Part shown: positions 23,955 to 35,892 of the stretch, in pieces | Layout: every line of letters starts with the position of its first letter | Numbering within the stretch: position 1 is the stretch's first letter | Source: Isoetes taiwanensis | Lineage: Eukaryota > Streptophyta > Lycopodiopsida > Isoetales > Isoetaceae | DNA length: 64,000 nucleotides | Reading direction: 5' to 3' | NCBI GenBank assembly: GCA_021234155.1 | Contig: JAJEKV010000026.1 | Span: forward strand, 1,362,001-1,426,000 | Notes under the pieces: model-generated | Seen by the model: the letters and a program-made list of their open reading frames with translations, nothing else | What the model was told of the DNA's origin: nothing | The model's database searches: none | Translations under genes and position numbers: made by a program

Positions 23955-25270
23955 GCCGCCCCAGCTAAAACAATGGATTTTCATTCTGCCAAAGCCTCAA
24001 TCTACGCTAGGATCTTCAATGACAAAGAAGGATTGATTTACGCAAATTTTAGAACCACAAACCTTCAAGAAAGACTCAAGCCTTTGAATTTTTCTCCATA
24101 TTTTTCAAGATCTGGCAGGAAGAAAGAAAGGAATGCAGAATTGAGGGCTTTTATATTTGATTTGCCATCGCAGTTTCATTATTGACTGGCATATGCCAGA
24201 AGGTTTAATCTGGCCTCCAAACATTTCTGACATACCAAGATATCTAGGCGGGCTCCATATTTAGCACAGTCCAGAGTATTGGCTTACAACAGGTCTTCTT
24301 AATTCCGTCATGTCAGATCGGTCCAGTCCCTGCAATGCCGTAAGGATTTTAAATCCTGATCTTGCAGAACGACAGATGCATTGCATCTTTGAGGATTTAA
24401 TAATGAATATATAACATTCAAGGATAACACAAAGCGACTGTGCTATTCTTTGCATCTTTGAGGGACGTCCGTATATGGAGTCCGGGATCCGGTATTTCCA
24501 GACAAATTTCAATGTTTTAACTTTTCAAAAATCTATAAAGGTTGCACTTAGATGATAATCCTGACATGCATAATCCTAGATGCAAGGATCAAATGTCCTA
24601 GTTTGCAAACCATATGGACTAGGAAGTTGCTATAAATGGGTTTTTTTGGCAAGGAACCATTGGGTACTTGTGTGTTTTTTGAGGTCAAAATTAGATATTT
24701 GCTATTTTTTTTGGATGGGCATGGGATTTTCTCATGGCATACGAGGGCAAGCTTGCAAGGACCATGTCAAGCAGGCCTGGATTGTTGGGAACTTCTATTC
24801 TAGTAAGGTGCTTCTAAATCCTATCTATTTGTTCTGGTGTCAGTGATGTTTTGTGTTTGTATTGACTGTGGAGTCCGCCCAAGCCTGCCCCTTCGACCTC
24901 CCTTGTGGTTCTATTCTGGTTTTTTGTGAAAATGTAAGTACCTCTACTTGGTAAGGGCGGTTGCAGTAATTTGGCTTGTAGTGGAAGCCCTGTAGTGGGC
25001 TTAGGAGATTTGGTTTTGTCTAGGTATGTTCCTTCCTTACTATTTTTATTTGTAGAGGAAGAAAGGCATGAACTAGTGGAACCTGCAAGGTCTGATAACC
25101 TCGTTCCTTCTCCGGATTTTGGTTTATCCTTCTCGAATCATGTTGGTCGCCTTAATGAAAGCCCCACATTTCCTATGCATATGACTCCAGAGCCCGATGT
25201 GCGGATCTTGAGTAAGATTCAAGTTCATACAAAGTGTTAAATAGCAACTGATTGCAATTGTAGGACAAGA
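23955..25270. other. Intergenic, no supported gene
   Basis: Frames at 23949-24185, 24580-24846 and 24971-25240 lack recognisable domains. Nothing supports transcription or an element end, apart from the approach to the LINE at 25271. Confidence 0.45.
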
Positions 25271-25311
25271 TGTTAGATAGCAATTGAGTTTGCACATCGG
25301 CAGCACAACCG

Positions 25312-26520
25312 ATGATCAGTAACATTGGAGTGCGTCAGGGTTGCCCCCTCTCCCCCACACTCCTTGGCCTATACATTGATCAGTTGGAAGATTGGCTCTC
25401 TGAACACGGAGGTGCGGGCGCACATCTCATGCATCATACAATCCGGCAACTCATATATGCTGACGATGTCAACCTCATGGCCTATACTCCAGAGGACATG
25501 CAACGTCACCTGGATGCTCTTGACACTTTTTGCCAATTCACTGGCATGCGAGTTAACTTGGCCAAAACTATGGTGCTGCTAGTTGCATTATCCCGTCAGC
25601 TAAGGCTTCCCACATTCACTTACCAGGGGCAGGAGGTAGAGGTGGCTCCGACCTACAAGTACTTGGGGACTGAGTTCTCAACTACCACTCATTGGGATGC
25701 GGCTATCAGGTTGCGGGTCACGGCGGGTTGGAAAGCACTGTATGCCATGCAGAACAACAGCCACAAAGCAGAGTTGTATGCCTGGGGCCACCAGTCACAT
25801 TTGTTTTGGGCCTTGGTTGAGCCGGTTCTTTTGTATGGGGCAGAAGTGTGGGGTCCGGTGATATCCCTCAACACCTGGAATGACCTCGAGCAGGTGCAGA
25901 AGGCCTTCTTGGCACGGGCCCTGGGGGTGAAGTCCACAGTTCCGCACTGCATCCCTACTCCAGAGACAGGCTTTCTACCCCTTTAACGGGCTGCATTGGA
26001 ACGCCATGTCGTTTACTTCCAAAAGGTGGTCGCTATGGCTGATACACACTTGCCCCACCTTGCTTTGGCCACGGCGATGGGTCCCCAACGCATGAAATCC
26101 TACTGGAAAGACAAGCAAGCTCAGTGGTTCTCACGCTGGGGTGTGCAGGCAAACAGATGCGTCCAGGTCAGGACAAAGAAAGATCGTGAGGCACTTAAAC
26201 TGTACCTAGATGCTACTTTCCTTCGCAAGCTCTGGGATGCAGAGGCTCTGACACACGTTAAGCTGGCACACTATCAGCAGCAAGTCAATCCTAGGCTCAC
26301 AAGAGGCCCACACCAGTACTTGTACACCCAGCTGCCCATGAAGAAGCGCAGACTTAGCCAGTGTTGCCACTAGGGCGCGATTGAGGATGAATGTCATGCC
26401 CTCCAGATCTGCCCAGCATTTGCCCATATCCGAGAGCGATATGTTCGAAGACTAGTGCCTGGCCAGCCGTTGCATCAGTTATTGACTACGGCGTCAGTGG
26501 GATTGTTGGGGTCATACCTC
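25312..26520 (+). pseudogene. LINE reverse transcriptase, C-terminal half
   Basis: Frame 25312-25986 (224 codons) starts inside the RT at IGVRQGCPLSPTLLGLYIDQ, followed by the catalytic IYADDVNLMA, then FTGMRVNLAKT, APTYKYLGTEF and AGWKALYAMQ. A TAA at 25984-25986 interrupts it after ETGFLPL, where the related LINE reads a sense codon. The same frame resumes and runs to about 26373, where a second stop (TAG) falls in the Cys/His cluster, before GAIEDECHALQICP. The fingers of the RT and the endonuclease are missing, so this copy could not move by itself. Function inferred from family: target-primed reverse transcription. Confidence 0.9.
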
Positions 26521-26687
26521 CAGGAGGTTATGGATGCACGGACTCGTTTGTGTCCTACGGGACGGTATTGAACTGTCCTATGCAATTGTACAGTGTGCCA
26601 GCATGCTTATTACTGCTAAGGTTTTTCCCTCGATAATCCTGTCAGTAATCCTGTCAGTAATACGCTTGCTGCTCTCTTTTTGTTTGG

Positions 26688-26716
26688 GTCCCATAGGCCA
26701 ATTGGTCTCCGTGGAC
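26688..26716 (+). other. LINE 3'-end stem-loop, second LINE
   Basis: Order is GTCC, CAT, AGGCC, AATT, GGTCT, CCGT, GGAC. Compared with 9739-9767 the middle inner pair has become G-T (a G-U wobble in RNA) and the loop is AATT. The outer stem and both internal-loop strands are unchanged. Directly followed by the tail. Confidence 0.75.
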
Positions 26717-26755
26717 GCTAAAAAACCTATTCTATTTTATTCTATTTATATTTAG

Positions 26756-28551
26756 TTCAGAGTGTATTGTACGAAGAAGATACATCAGTGTACTACGTGA
26801 GCATATCCATCATGCATTCATGTATTAATTTAGTTGAACCATTGTGAATCCATAGCATAAGTTTGTTTTTTCGGGCATATTTTTATACTTTTCGCATTCT
26901 TTAAGGTTTCCATGATAGTGGCTGGAATTTGGTTTCAGGAGGAATATGCCAGTTTGGTATTGGCACAAAGGGCCACGATTTAGCCGTAACGAAGCAACTT
27001 ACTAGTAACGTATAATTTTTTTTCAAATAGTTAGCAGTGTTGCTTCCCTTCAAGAATTACATTGTTGCGAATAAAGCAATACATATCCTCTATCTCTTAA
27101 CAAAACTTTTGTAGATGATGTAGCTTTCTTTTCATCACATTTCTTTCCTTTAAATGGTGGCTATCTTTTGTGCTATGCACCTCCTTTGTCTCTTAACACA
27201 ATTTATGTAGGCAATGTAGCTTTTTTCATCAACTTTCTTCCCTTTAAAATGGTGGCTATCTTTTGTGCTTTCCTTTAATGCGTGATTGGGTGTTTAGGAC
27301 TAGAGTGTTACCACTGCTCCAAAAGCTCAAGCACAATGAAAATCCAATATATTTTTCCAAGGTGCCTGGTTGGCAGTGCGAAAAAAAAGTATGTCCCTTT
27401 GCAAGCGCATGCAACAAGCCCATGTAAAAATGCATGCCGCATGCATGTGCTGGAAACAAAACTTGGAAGCTAAAGTCCACATACAAAAAATAAGCCTTTT
27501 TAGCTTTACAATCTTTTAATCTAAAAAAAGAAAAAGGAAAAAAGAAAAAAAGGGTCATTCTCAAAACCTTATGGCCTTGTCTTAGGCATCCATTCTTTTA
27601 TATTAAAGTATCAACATATTTATACTTATCTTTTCGGCTTGTATTCCTTTGCATTTTCTTGATTTTCAAGTAGTTGCAAATGCACAAAGATCAACATTTG
27701 TACAACCTCTAGCAGGTTACTTTTGTTGCCGTAACCACTAAACCTTCAAACCTTATAGGCCTACCTCCTCTTATGCCAATGTACCTACCCTCTCTCTTGT
27801 GGATGACACCAAAGTCAGACCTTCCTTCTAATATAACATGAAACTCATGCCTAATTGTTTTTTAGAAAAATCATGAAAGTATTAAACTCTTTTCTTGATA
27901 TTCCTGATTTTGTAATGGTTTATGATAATTGTCCTGCTTGTGTTCTTTCCTTATTCTTGTCATTTTTCTTGATGCAAGTAGTTGCAAATGCATAAGATCA
28001 AGATTTGTACATTTGAACTGTTGCTTTTATTGCAATAGATAGCTTGAATAGATGTTGCAATAGATATTGCAACAGTCACTACTCAGCACGGTTCTACCTA
28101 TTTGCAAAGTGTGCATAAGAGGGGCAGATGTAGTGGACTGCCCTAGCCAATGTTCTATACCAGACAATTGTCATGACTCTGTCTGTTATTATCCGGAGGC
28201 CTTGACCTTCTGCCGACCCCCTTGAGTCTTAGCCTGGGGTAGAACCTTTATCTCTGATGCATTATGTATGTTTATGACGATGTTCAGTAGTGTTGATGGA
28301 TGGGCCACCCTTCGTAGTAATATATTATTATATGTATTGTTGTTGTGTGCTCATATATAGACACGCTTTCACAATATAGTATGTCCAGAGGAGGAGTGGG
28401 TCAATGACACCTCTGTGTCCTTCACTCGGACACTTGACCATCACAGGTGCTCTGTGCCAAACGGAGGGCCATTCTTGATAATGACTCACTGCCAAAGGGG
28501 ATTTTTCATATTTCTACGATGGGAGGATTGTATAGGTTGCGATAACGGCAC
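26756..28551. other. Intergenic; right part may be an LTR remnant
   Basis: No gene. Two blocks resemble each other: gtagatgatgtagctttctt near 27113 and gtaggcaatgtagctttttt near 27208 with atggtggctatcttttgtgc after each, an old ~120-bp tandem duplication at about 27090-27280. If the primer-binding site at 28554 is real, the bases before 28552 are the end of a 5' LTR whose start I could not locate. Confidence 0.4.
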
Positions 28552-28553
28552 AG

Positions 28554-28566
28554 TGGTATTAGAGCC
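28554..28566 (+). other. LTR-retrotransposon primer-binding-site remnant
   Basis: TGGTATTAGAGCC differs by one base from TGGTATCAGAGCC, the initiator-Met-tRNA-complementary primer site of most plant LTR retrotransposons. It is preceded by ...CA plus one base, the expected LTR end. No downstream gag or pol was found, so this is a solo remnant. Confidence 0.5.
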
Positions 28567-28677
28567 ATATTGGTAGATCAAGTTATAGCACTAGACATGC
28601 CCCTTTTCAGTCACGTCAAATGATTCCCACGGGAAAGTGACTCACGAATAGTTAAATAAGGATTATGTCGAGAGGGA

Positions 28678-28724
28678 GTTTCTATTTATATAGAAACTAG
28701 TTATGGTGCCCGGCGTTGCCGGGC
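28678..28724. repeat. Two adjacent hairpins
   Basis: 28678-28697 is GTTTCTAT-TTAT-ATAGAAAC. 28708-28724 is GCCCGGC-GTT-GCCGGGC, a perfect 7-bp stem. A decayed relative of the second (ggcgttgtcgggctttagccacaat) lies at about 29480-29507. A repeated GC-rich hairpin followed by a conserved tail suggests the terminus of a small mobile element. The family is not identified. Confidence 0.5.
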
Positions 28725-29143
28725 TTCACTACAATTTGAAATAGTAGTTGTTTGATTGTTGGCTCCTGCAAAGATTGTTGGTGTTTGTGGGGCTGTCAGT
28801 GGTATATTTTGTGTTGATTTGCTGTGCAATAGAAATGTCAATGCATTGACTTTGGGGTACTGAAGGCCTTGTTATTAAATTTGAATACCCATGTGTTGTT
28901 ACACTGTGATGGTTGTTCTATGTCTTGTTAAAATGTACCTGCACCATGATGGTCGTGTCCACCTTTATATTAGATGTCATTGTTCATATAAGCCCATGGG
29001 TGGAAGTTGTACACCAATGTATTGGAGCCAAGAGTATGCTTTTGTGCCTAGTTAAGATGAAATGTCTAGTTAATATGGGGATATTACATGATCAGTTTAT
29101 CTATGAACCTAAAGCATGATGAACTAAAAGCATGGATGGAACC

Positions 29144-29229
29144 GATGAATGTAGTTGTGATAAATGGCTGAGATTAGTAGGTGATGAATGTAGTTGTGAT
29201 AAATGTCTGAGATTAGTAGGTGATGAATG
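29144..29229. repeat. 39-bp minisatellite, about 2.2 units
   Basis: The unit begins gatgaatgtagttgtgataa. Copies at 29144-29182 and 29183-29221 differ by one base (atggctg versus atgtctg), followed by a partial third unit. Confidence 0.85.
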
Positions 29230-30331
29230 AGTCTATTAGTGGCTATACATATGTGCATTTCATTTTTCTAGATTATAATCATTACGTAAGAATTGTTTGA
29301 GATGAGACTTAGAATAGTCTTACGTGTTAGATGAATTTAGGTAGGCCTTGTTCATCTATGCAATTAGGAAAAAGAAAATAATATTAGATAAGGAATTTTG
29401 GACTGTAGAATGGAGAAAATTAACTATACAGAAATGATATGTAGCAATGTATGGCTTTGACTATGACACGTTATATGGGCAATGGCGTTGTCGGGCTTTA
29501 GCCACAATATGTTATATAGAGGGATGCATAAATACCAAAAGAAGTGCTTGTTTAATTTACTACATGGAAGGTGGCAATGTGGATAGCAGTGCATGATGGT
29601 TGGCGTAGCTTATTAAGATTTGCTTAGTTGTATTGGATTGTGAGGGATTGTTTGTTCAACATAAGATACCAATACTAAGTTTCCCAAGTAATGCTTGTCA
29701 TTGAGATTTAATTGAGGTTTATTTTTTGTTTTGTCTCGATGACTTGAACTTTGGACGAAAGAAGCATTAATTTGTAAAATGGAATGACATTTAAGCCTAA
29801 GCAATCAACACTTAAAAAGGGATTATTACAACATAAATAATGTGCTTATGTGTAATATCAATGGTTATGTAAAATGGAACCTTGCTACAACTATGCAATC
29901 TACTACAACATCGTCTCTTTTGAATTTAGCAATTATTCAGTCATTCCAATCAAGTGTTTTCCATGTCATTAACCATGCAACAATTGGGTTGGAATCTACA
30001 ACTATTTGACTTCCATTGTTCCTTAACAGAACAAAAAAAAATGGTCTTCACAACTGTAGCAAGGCAGTAGTTATTCCATAGTTTTCCGGATGCATGATCA
30101 AAGCATTATTATACAACTGAAACATGTTAACCAAGCCTATATTGATATAGAAATTTCAAGCTTGATTCTAATCCCAACATTTCGTTTGTAATACAGGTAT
30201 TACATGATAGCTTTCAGTATACATCTCACAATATAATTTTATATATGATCCACGTGGCATCTGCACTCAACTACACATGCAGGAAAGTGAAACTGGCCAC
30301 AGTTTCGAGGACGTTGATTCCTAGGAGGGCA
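29230..30331. other. AT-rich intergenic, no gene
   Basis: No recognisable gene or element apart from the decayed hairpin relative near 29480. The left breakpoint of the 12.46-kb duplication is at 30331/30332. Confidence 0.5.
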
Positions 30332-33300
30332 CATGACGATAGGAAAATAACCATTTGCAATTTGCACATGACGACTTCAGTATTTGCAGTTTGCATAAAG
30401 AAATGCGCTTGCATCAAGAAAATCTGGATGGCGTAAGCTTATACAGAATTAAAGTTAAAGTTCAGTTGAATAAGTTGACTAACTGGTGGAAATCAAGTGC
30501 TTGCATGCGAAATCGAAAGACAAAGAAGAAACCACTTGCTTGTTTGTGAATTAACTGTCCTGCATACAATTTAGCAGAACAATTCTTGAAAGCCACCATA
30601 ATAGCATTCTAAGCACACCGCTCATCCTGTCAAACCTGAAATTGAACCTCTGCTCATTTGCTCAAGGGGCATGTTGATGTTTATCCTGCATGAATGAAGA
30701 AGCGCCATGAGCCATCCATATTAAAAAGGTCTGGGGGAAATGACATTTTACCACAAAATGCATGAGATAAAAATCTCTTTATGAATATACGACTTAGCAA
30801 CAGGGATAAGAATCATTTAAGATGTTAGTATCTTTACCAGTTTAATAGGTGCATTAACAATCTCAATCTTTAGCATTCTCATTCTTTCTTTGGTTGCTTC
30901 ATCTACATCCATATGCCAGCCCTACAAAACATGCACAACATCAAGCTAAAAGTACCTTGAATATGATATGGTCCAATTTGGGGACTATATAAAAGTCTCT
31001 TCAGCCAACAAATTAAATATTTTGTGATTCTTGTGCAAAACTTTGTGACTGCCATGACATATGCTTCTGGCATCTACCTAGAGGTGCACAACAGTCTTCT
31101 ATCATCTCTTCTTGAAGCATAGCAATTATGTATAACATGCTTCTCTGCTACAAATGCAGATTCCCAAATCTGAATATACTTGTAGCAGAATGCCCTGTTC
31201 CGTTGTGATTGTTATTATCGTGTACATGGTCTTACTGCAAAGTGGTAATTCAGTCTCCAACTTATTCTAGCAAACACGTGCAAATATAGTTGTTCTACAT
31301 TCCAGCCCATTAGACAACCTATGCTGGGTATAGATTCAATGCATACACACCTGGTCTTACCATTTTAATCTTCAATACAGAAAAAATAACCTTTGTATCT
31401 ATTTGGTGGTGTATATTCTGCAAATGGTTATCTGCATTTAATGATGGGTCTTCATTTAATGCTGGTTATCTGCATAAACAAACAACAGACACAAACAAAT
31501 ATGTTTAAGCTAATCTCTTAACTCTACTGGATAATAGCAAGTTCCATATGACAACTTATTTTGACAAAAAAATATTTGAATGAATGATCTATGATGTATA
31601 AATGTGGATTTACTATTAGAGGTCTACCTCCATCAATAAAAGCCTGTATTTCTGTAATGAATAAAAAGGAAAATGAAACCGACCTGAATGAGAATGAGAT
31701 GCTCAAGGAACTTGCAAAGATGATGCTATCATGTGATCTTGTTATCATGTAATCAGTTATAAATTAAGCAATGAAACCATCAACCCTTCAGTCAAAAAGG
31801 CTAAGACCCTTATGTAAGAATGGCTTTGCCCCCGCACACACACCTTTAAAACAGGGAGGTATTTGTTTAGTGCAAGTGATTGCAATCAAAAAGCATAAGG
31901 GACACTACATTTACAGCATCACCTACATAAATGGAATTACAAACACAAACATCCAGAATGTAGGAACATGCATCTACATGAATCAGAACTTTAAACATGA
32001 GCAAAGAAGGTGTTCTCTACAATTAGGTGGCACAATTCATATGCATGCCCATTCCCTCCGCATCAAATCCAAACCTGAAGTTTAGTATGCTGGTTGAATA
32101 GAGTTCGAGTTGCAAGCAGGAACAAAACATGCAAGCTCCTTTGTATCAAAAATCGACGTGCAATAACAGGGGGAAGCCCAAGCAACAAACCAACCTGCAA
32201 AAAATCTTTTATGGTCCAAAAGCTCTTTGCACCGACTTTGGTAAACGAAAACAAAAGCTCCGTAAATCCGAAACCTTTTAGAGAATGGCTTATCTGCAAA
32301 TAAAGGAAAAAAAAAAAAGAAATGGATTCAATCTTTGCACGGACGTGGATTAACCCGCAAAGAAGAACACTTTAAAGATCTGAAAAGAAATGCTTGCGTG
32401 AGGGGAGCTTAGGATCGGGCAGAGGTGCCCACAAAAGAAATGTTATAAAAATAAAGTGTTTCAAAAGTCCTCAGAATGCAAACAGAAAATAGGAGTTTGG
32501 CTAAAGCGAAATCATTGCGAAATCATCCTTGAACCAAATCTCTCTCGATCCGCTCCTGTAAATCCCATCTCAAAATACACTATTAGATAATGTAGCGAGT
32601 TAGATATGAGCTACTTTAGAAGACAATTTGCAGGTCGCGATAGATTTCCATACATTTTCGTTTTATAGGCGACTTATAATATGCAATGAAACTTCGAACT
32701 TGAGCTGGAAAAATAAGTCTCGGAAAAACGCCATATTGTTTCAGGAGTCCCGCCATGCTTTGCCGAATAGCAATCTGCTTTCGAATTTGCCGGGAAAATG
32801 CACACAAAGGAACACGACTAAACTTCGGATGCTAGGTGATAAGCGATTTATCAAAACAACATTCTTCAAGAAAAGAAGCATGCACCACAAACACATTGTG
32901 CGACGCATAGAAGCCAATGAAGCACAAACCCTTTGCTTCAAGTTTAACCTCGGTTTCAACGAATGAGTCTTTGTGTAATGACCATGATTCAAGTTTCAAG
33001 TTTACCCGCCATGATCCTCCCATGTAACGGCGAGAGTAATGCGAGAATAATTATCGAGAGAAGGGAACAAAGAAAGGAAAAAAAAAAAAGGAAAAGGAAG
33101 GGAAAAAGATGCTAGAAATCCAAAACGCGGTCGAGCTCTTGAGAAATTCGTGGCATGCATGCAAGGATGCAGCCGGGGAAAGAAATTCGACACGGGATCA
33201 TTATAAAGCAAGAAAAAAAATGTCAAAATCATCATAGGAAAAGAAAAACATCTGATTTTTGGCAAATCGAATTGTTTTCCTACCGCCAAAACCCTCAAAA

Positions 33301-33406
33301 CCTTAGGAAATAAAATCAAGAAAAAATTCCAAAAGTTTTGAACCCCCTCGAAAACCAAATTTAAACAATAGGATAGGATAAAAGGGCTTTATATAAAGAT
33401 AAGGGT

Positions 33407-33562
33407 CAGAATCTGTGAGCATCGGGGCTAGGAAATCTCGAGGGCCAAATCCATGCATGTCTTCAAGAAAGGTTCATAAAGATCCGTCATGGAGGCATAG
33501 TCATATTGGATTCAAGGATTATCTCCTAGTTTAATCCAGCATGCTTATTCTTTAGGATGGAG
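33407..33562. repeat. Dispersed 156-bp repeat, copy 2
   Basis: Same repeat as 23799-23954. Here it is preceded by a 26-bp block (33381-33406) that also occurs separately at 21535-21562. Confidence 0.75.
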
Positions 33563-34499
33563 CTTGACTAGTGGACTTACATCTTTAACGAGAATGCGAA
33601 ATTGTTTTTTAAGTCATTTGAAGTTAGTGCAGACATTGCATTGCTATTTGCCTCAAGGAAGACCATTAAATGAATAGCTTATGGAATTCGCATTGTTTTC
33701 GATCATAATTTCAAAGACGTAGCTTTCAAGCTATGGATTGTGTTAAATGCAGCTTACTATGCTGCATCAAAATCGTCATGCACTTGGCATCCAGTAGGCA
33801 TGGACGCGCAGATAATGTTTGTTCGCTGACACTACATGCTAACAATGATGTCTATAGTCTCATGCTTCTATCTCATGTTTGCCAGGCTTGCACTTAAAGC
33901 ATGTGGCGAATCAGATCAAAATGAGTCATATCACCTTCGTTTGCAGCCTGAATGCTCAAAATAACTATAGATCTTTTGTCTACTTTTTTCTTAGTCCATT
34001 CAGTTAATAGAAATGTTCATAAGGGAGGGTGCCCACCAATGGTTCACTTAACAGAAAAACCTCCTGATCTACATCAATAACCTATCAAACCTGCAATCTA
34101 AAATTACATCATGTGCCCTAGGATGTATACTAACATACAATAATCTTTTTTTATAAAAAACACTTAATATCTCCAAGCTAGAATCGTCCAAACTATAGGG
34201 GGTCTGAGCACCTGTTAGATATATCTGTTGGCAACAACAGACAAATACAGACCAAGCTTGCATTAGTTTCAGAGTATGAAATTTATTCATAGATTGTTCT
34301 GACAGAACTCATCTATAGGATGTTGAGCAGAAATTATATCGAGATGAGCTGAAGAAGGCAACATGGACTCCAAAGATATTCTGACTAAGTGTACTTCAAA
34401 CAGTCGAGCAGAGAGTAGCCATACAAGTTCTATTCTAGTTGTTCCAGTGATTTAAATGTGATGTATATGAGATGGTTCGTTAATCTACATCTATATTAT

Positions 34500-34690
34500 T
34501 TTTTTTGAAGGACGACAATCTATTATCAAGAAATTTCAAGATACATACAAGGGACCTGTGACATGGGACTCAAACCTAGAGGACGAGATGGTCCACTAAG
34601 CAAAACCACCCATACACAGTACATAATCATACTCCTTGTGCCACCTTGAGGCGTTTAATGGCCTCATCACAATCAACATGTTCTGCAACA
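34500..34690 (-). mobile_element. SINE-like insertion with 23-bp target-site duplications
   Basis: Identical 23-bp direct repeats TCGTTAATCTACATCTATATTAT lie at 34477-34499 and 34691-34713. Between them are 191 bp that end, on the minus strand, in a poly-A (the T8 at the low-coordinate end). The minus strand carries TTGCTTAGTGG, similar to a tRNA A box, and GGTTTGAGTCC, similar to a B box, about 30 bases apart, as in tRNA-derived SINEs. The A-box-like motif lies ~100 bases from the 5' end, which is further than usual, so a 5'-truncated LINE tail is the alternative. Insertion by target-primed reverse transcription is well supported. Confidence 0.75.
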
Positions 34691-35048
34691 TCGTTAATCT
34701 ACATCTATATTATGCTATGATATCTTCTAGAATTAGCTATTTGATATTGTTACCATGAATAACTCGTCCACAAAAGCCTGGAAGTCACTTGATATCACTA
34801 TTTAGAAGGGAACTATTATCTGCATCACTAGTAATATGCAGACTGCAACAATCAGCAGGGAGGTTGTGGAACTAAGAATAGTCAAACAAAAAAGAAAATC
34901 CAAGTAAACGTGCAAGAAGAAAAATAAGAGAATAATAAAAGCAAAGAAAACATTGTTGAACAAGAATTGTACCTTTAATGAGATTCCGCAGCTCATCTTT
35001 AGCAACTTCTGCCATATGCCCTGCGAAATCCCAACCTACACTCTCAGA

Positions 35049-35892
35049 TCAATGCGACGATGGTATATTCGAAAGCCCGTGAGCACGGAGCAATGATTCA
35101 TGCTCTGGATAATCTCTCATTGGGTGTCCATGGTGCAGTAGATGCAAAATTGTTCTCATTTGCATGCATTTGACTTTGAACTCCAAGAGCTCTTGCTTTT
35201 TTAACTGCAATGAAATATTGTCTCCTTCCATTCCTTTGCAACTGCTAATGCTTGATACTTTTCAAATTGCTGAGCATTTCTAGCATGAACATTTTTTTCG
35301 GGACCTTCCCATCCAACAAATACGTACTTTGTGACTCCATCTACTATAACTTTGTTTGTTAGCTTCCCAACATGCCGATCAATGTTATTTCTCTTGCACT
35401 GCAAAGGTTTATGCAATTTATTTTTCCATGAGCATATATTGCATTTGACCATGGGCTCAATGAAAGGATACTCAGCAAGCCAACCATTTTTAAAACTCCT
35501 ATTGGCAGCCGATCTACTAACCAGTCGATCCTTATATGCTTCACGACGAGACCTCTTCCTTTTAACTTTTTTAATAACAGACGGATCGCGGTTGTCAACT
35601 GTTTTGGGGTTCAAATCAAAGTAATCCCCATCAATGTCATCATCCTCTTCCGCATCAATATCAGGCTCATTTTTGAGTCATTTACATTGGCTTCTTCTGC
35701 TGAATCATCCTCTTCTTTTGTTGTGAACAGACTGTAGTCTTCATCTTGCGAAGAGTTATAACTATCATTACTAAAAATCATCGATGTACATCGCTGACCC
35801 AAAGGGCGTAGGCCATTCAAAAAATATAATATACTCCTTTGAGATTTCTTTTCCATAACTTGAATTGGTGTCTCCGAGGCTAAATCTGCCAA
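35049..35892 (-). pseudogene. Zinc-finger protein with acidic N-terminus, frameshifted
   Basis: The minus-strand frames 35892-35611, 35614-35201 and 35231-35049 form one protein of about 270 residues with two single-base frame breaks. Order: acidic Ser-rich N-terminus (SNDSYNSSQDEDYSLFTTKE, then a D/E run), a basic patch (KKVKRKRSRREAYKDR), then FKNGWLAEYPF followed by CNIC, a Cys in LQCKRNN and His in DRHVGK. This resembles the TTF-like zinc finger that precedes many hAT-derived proteins. It ends in EYPEHESLL-like helical sequence (DYPEHESLLRAHG). The first break is at an A-run (35670-35674 as T). Possible roles: domesticated hAT relative or truncated transposase N-terminus. No catalytic domain follows. 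Confidence 0.55.

Larger units (their letters stand above)
25271..26755 (+). mobile_element. 5'-truncated LINE, 3' half
   Basis: It carries the C-terminal half of the RT, the C-terminal Cys/His region, a 3' untranslated region with the conserved stem-loop (26688-26716) and an AT-rich tail (about 26717-26755, tattctatttta-type units). No upstream endonuclease is present, and the 5' junction near 25270 is estimated from where coding similarity to the other LINE begins. No convincing target-site duplication was found. It is the same family as 9708-13780 but much better preserved. Confidence 0.85.

Noticed and set aside
25271-26755. Target-site duplication around the second LINE
   Set aside because: I compared the sequence after the tail with 25200-25300 and found no convincing match of 8 bp or more.
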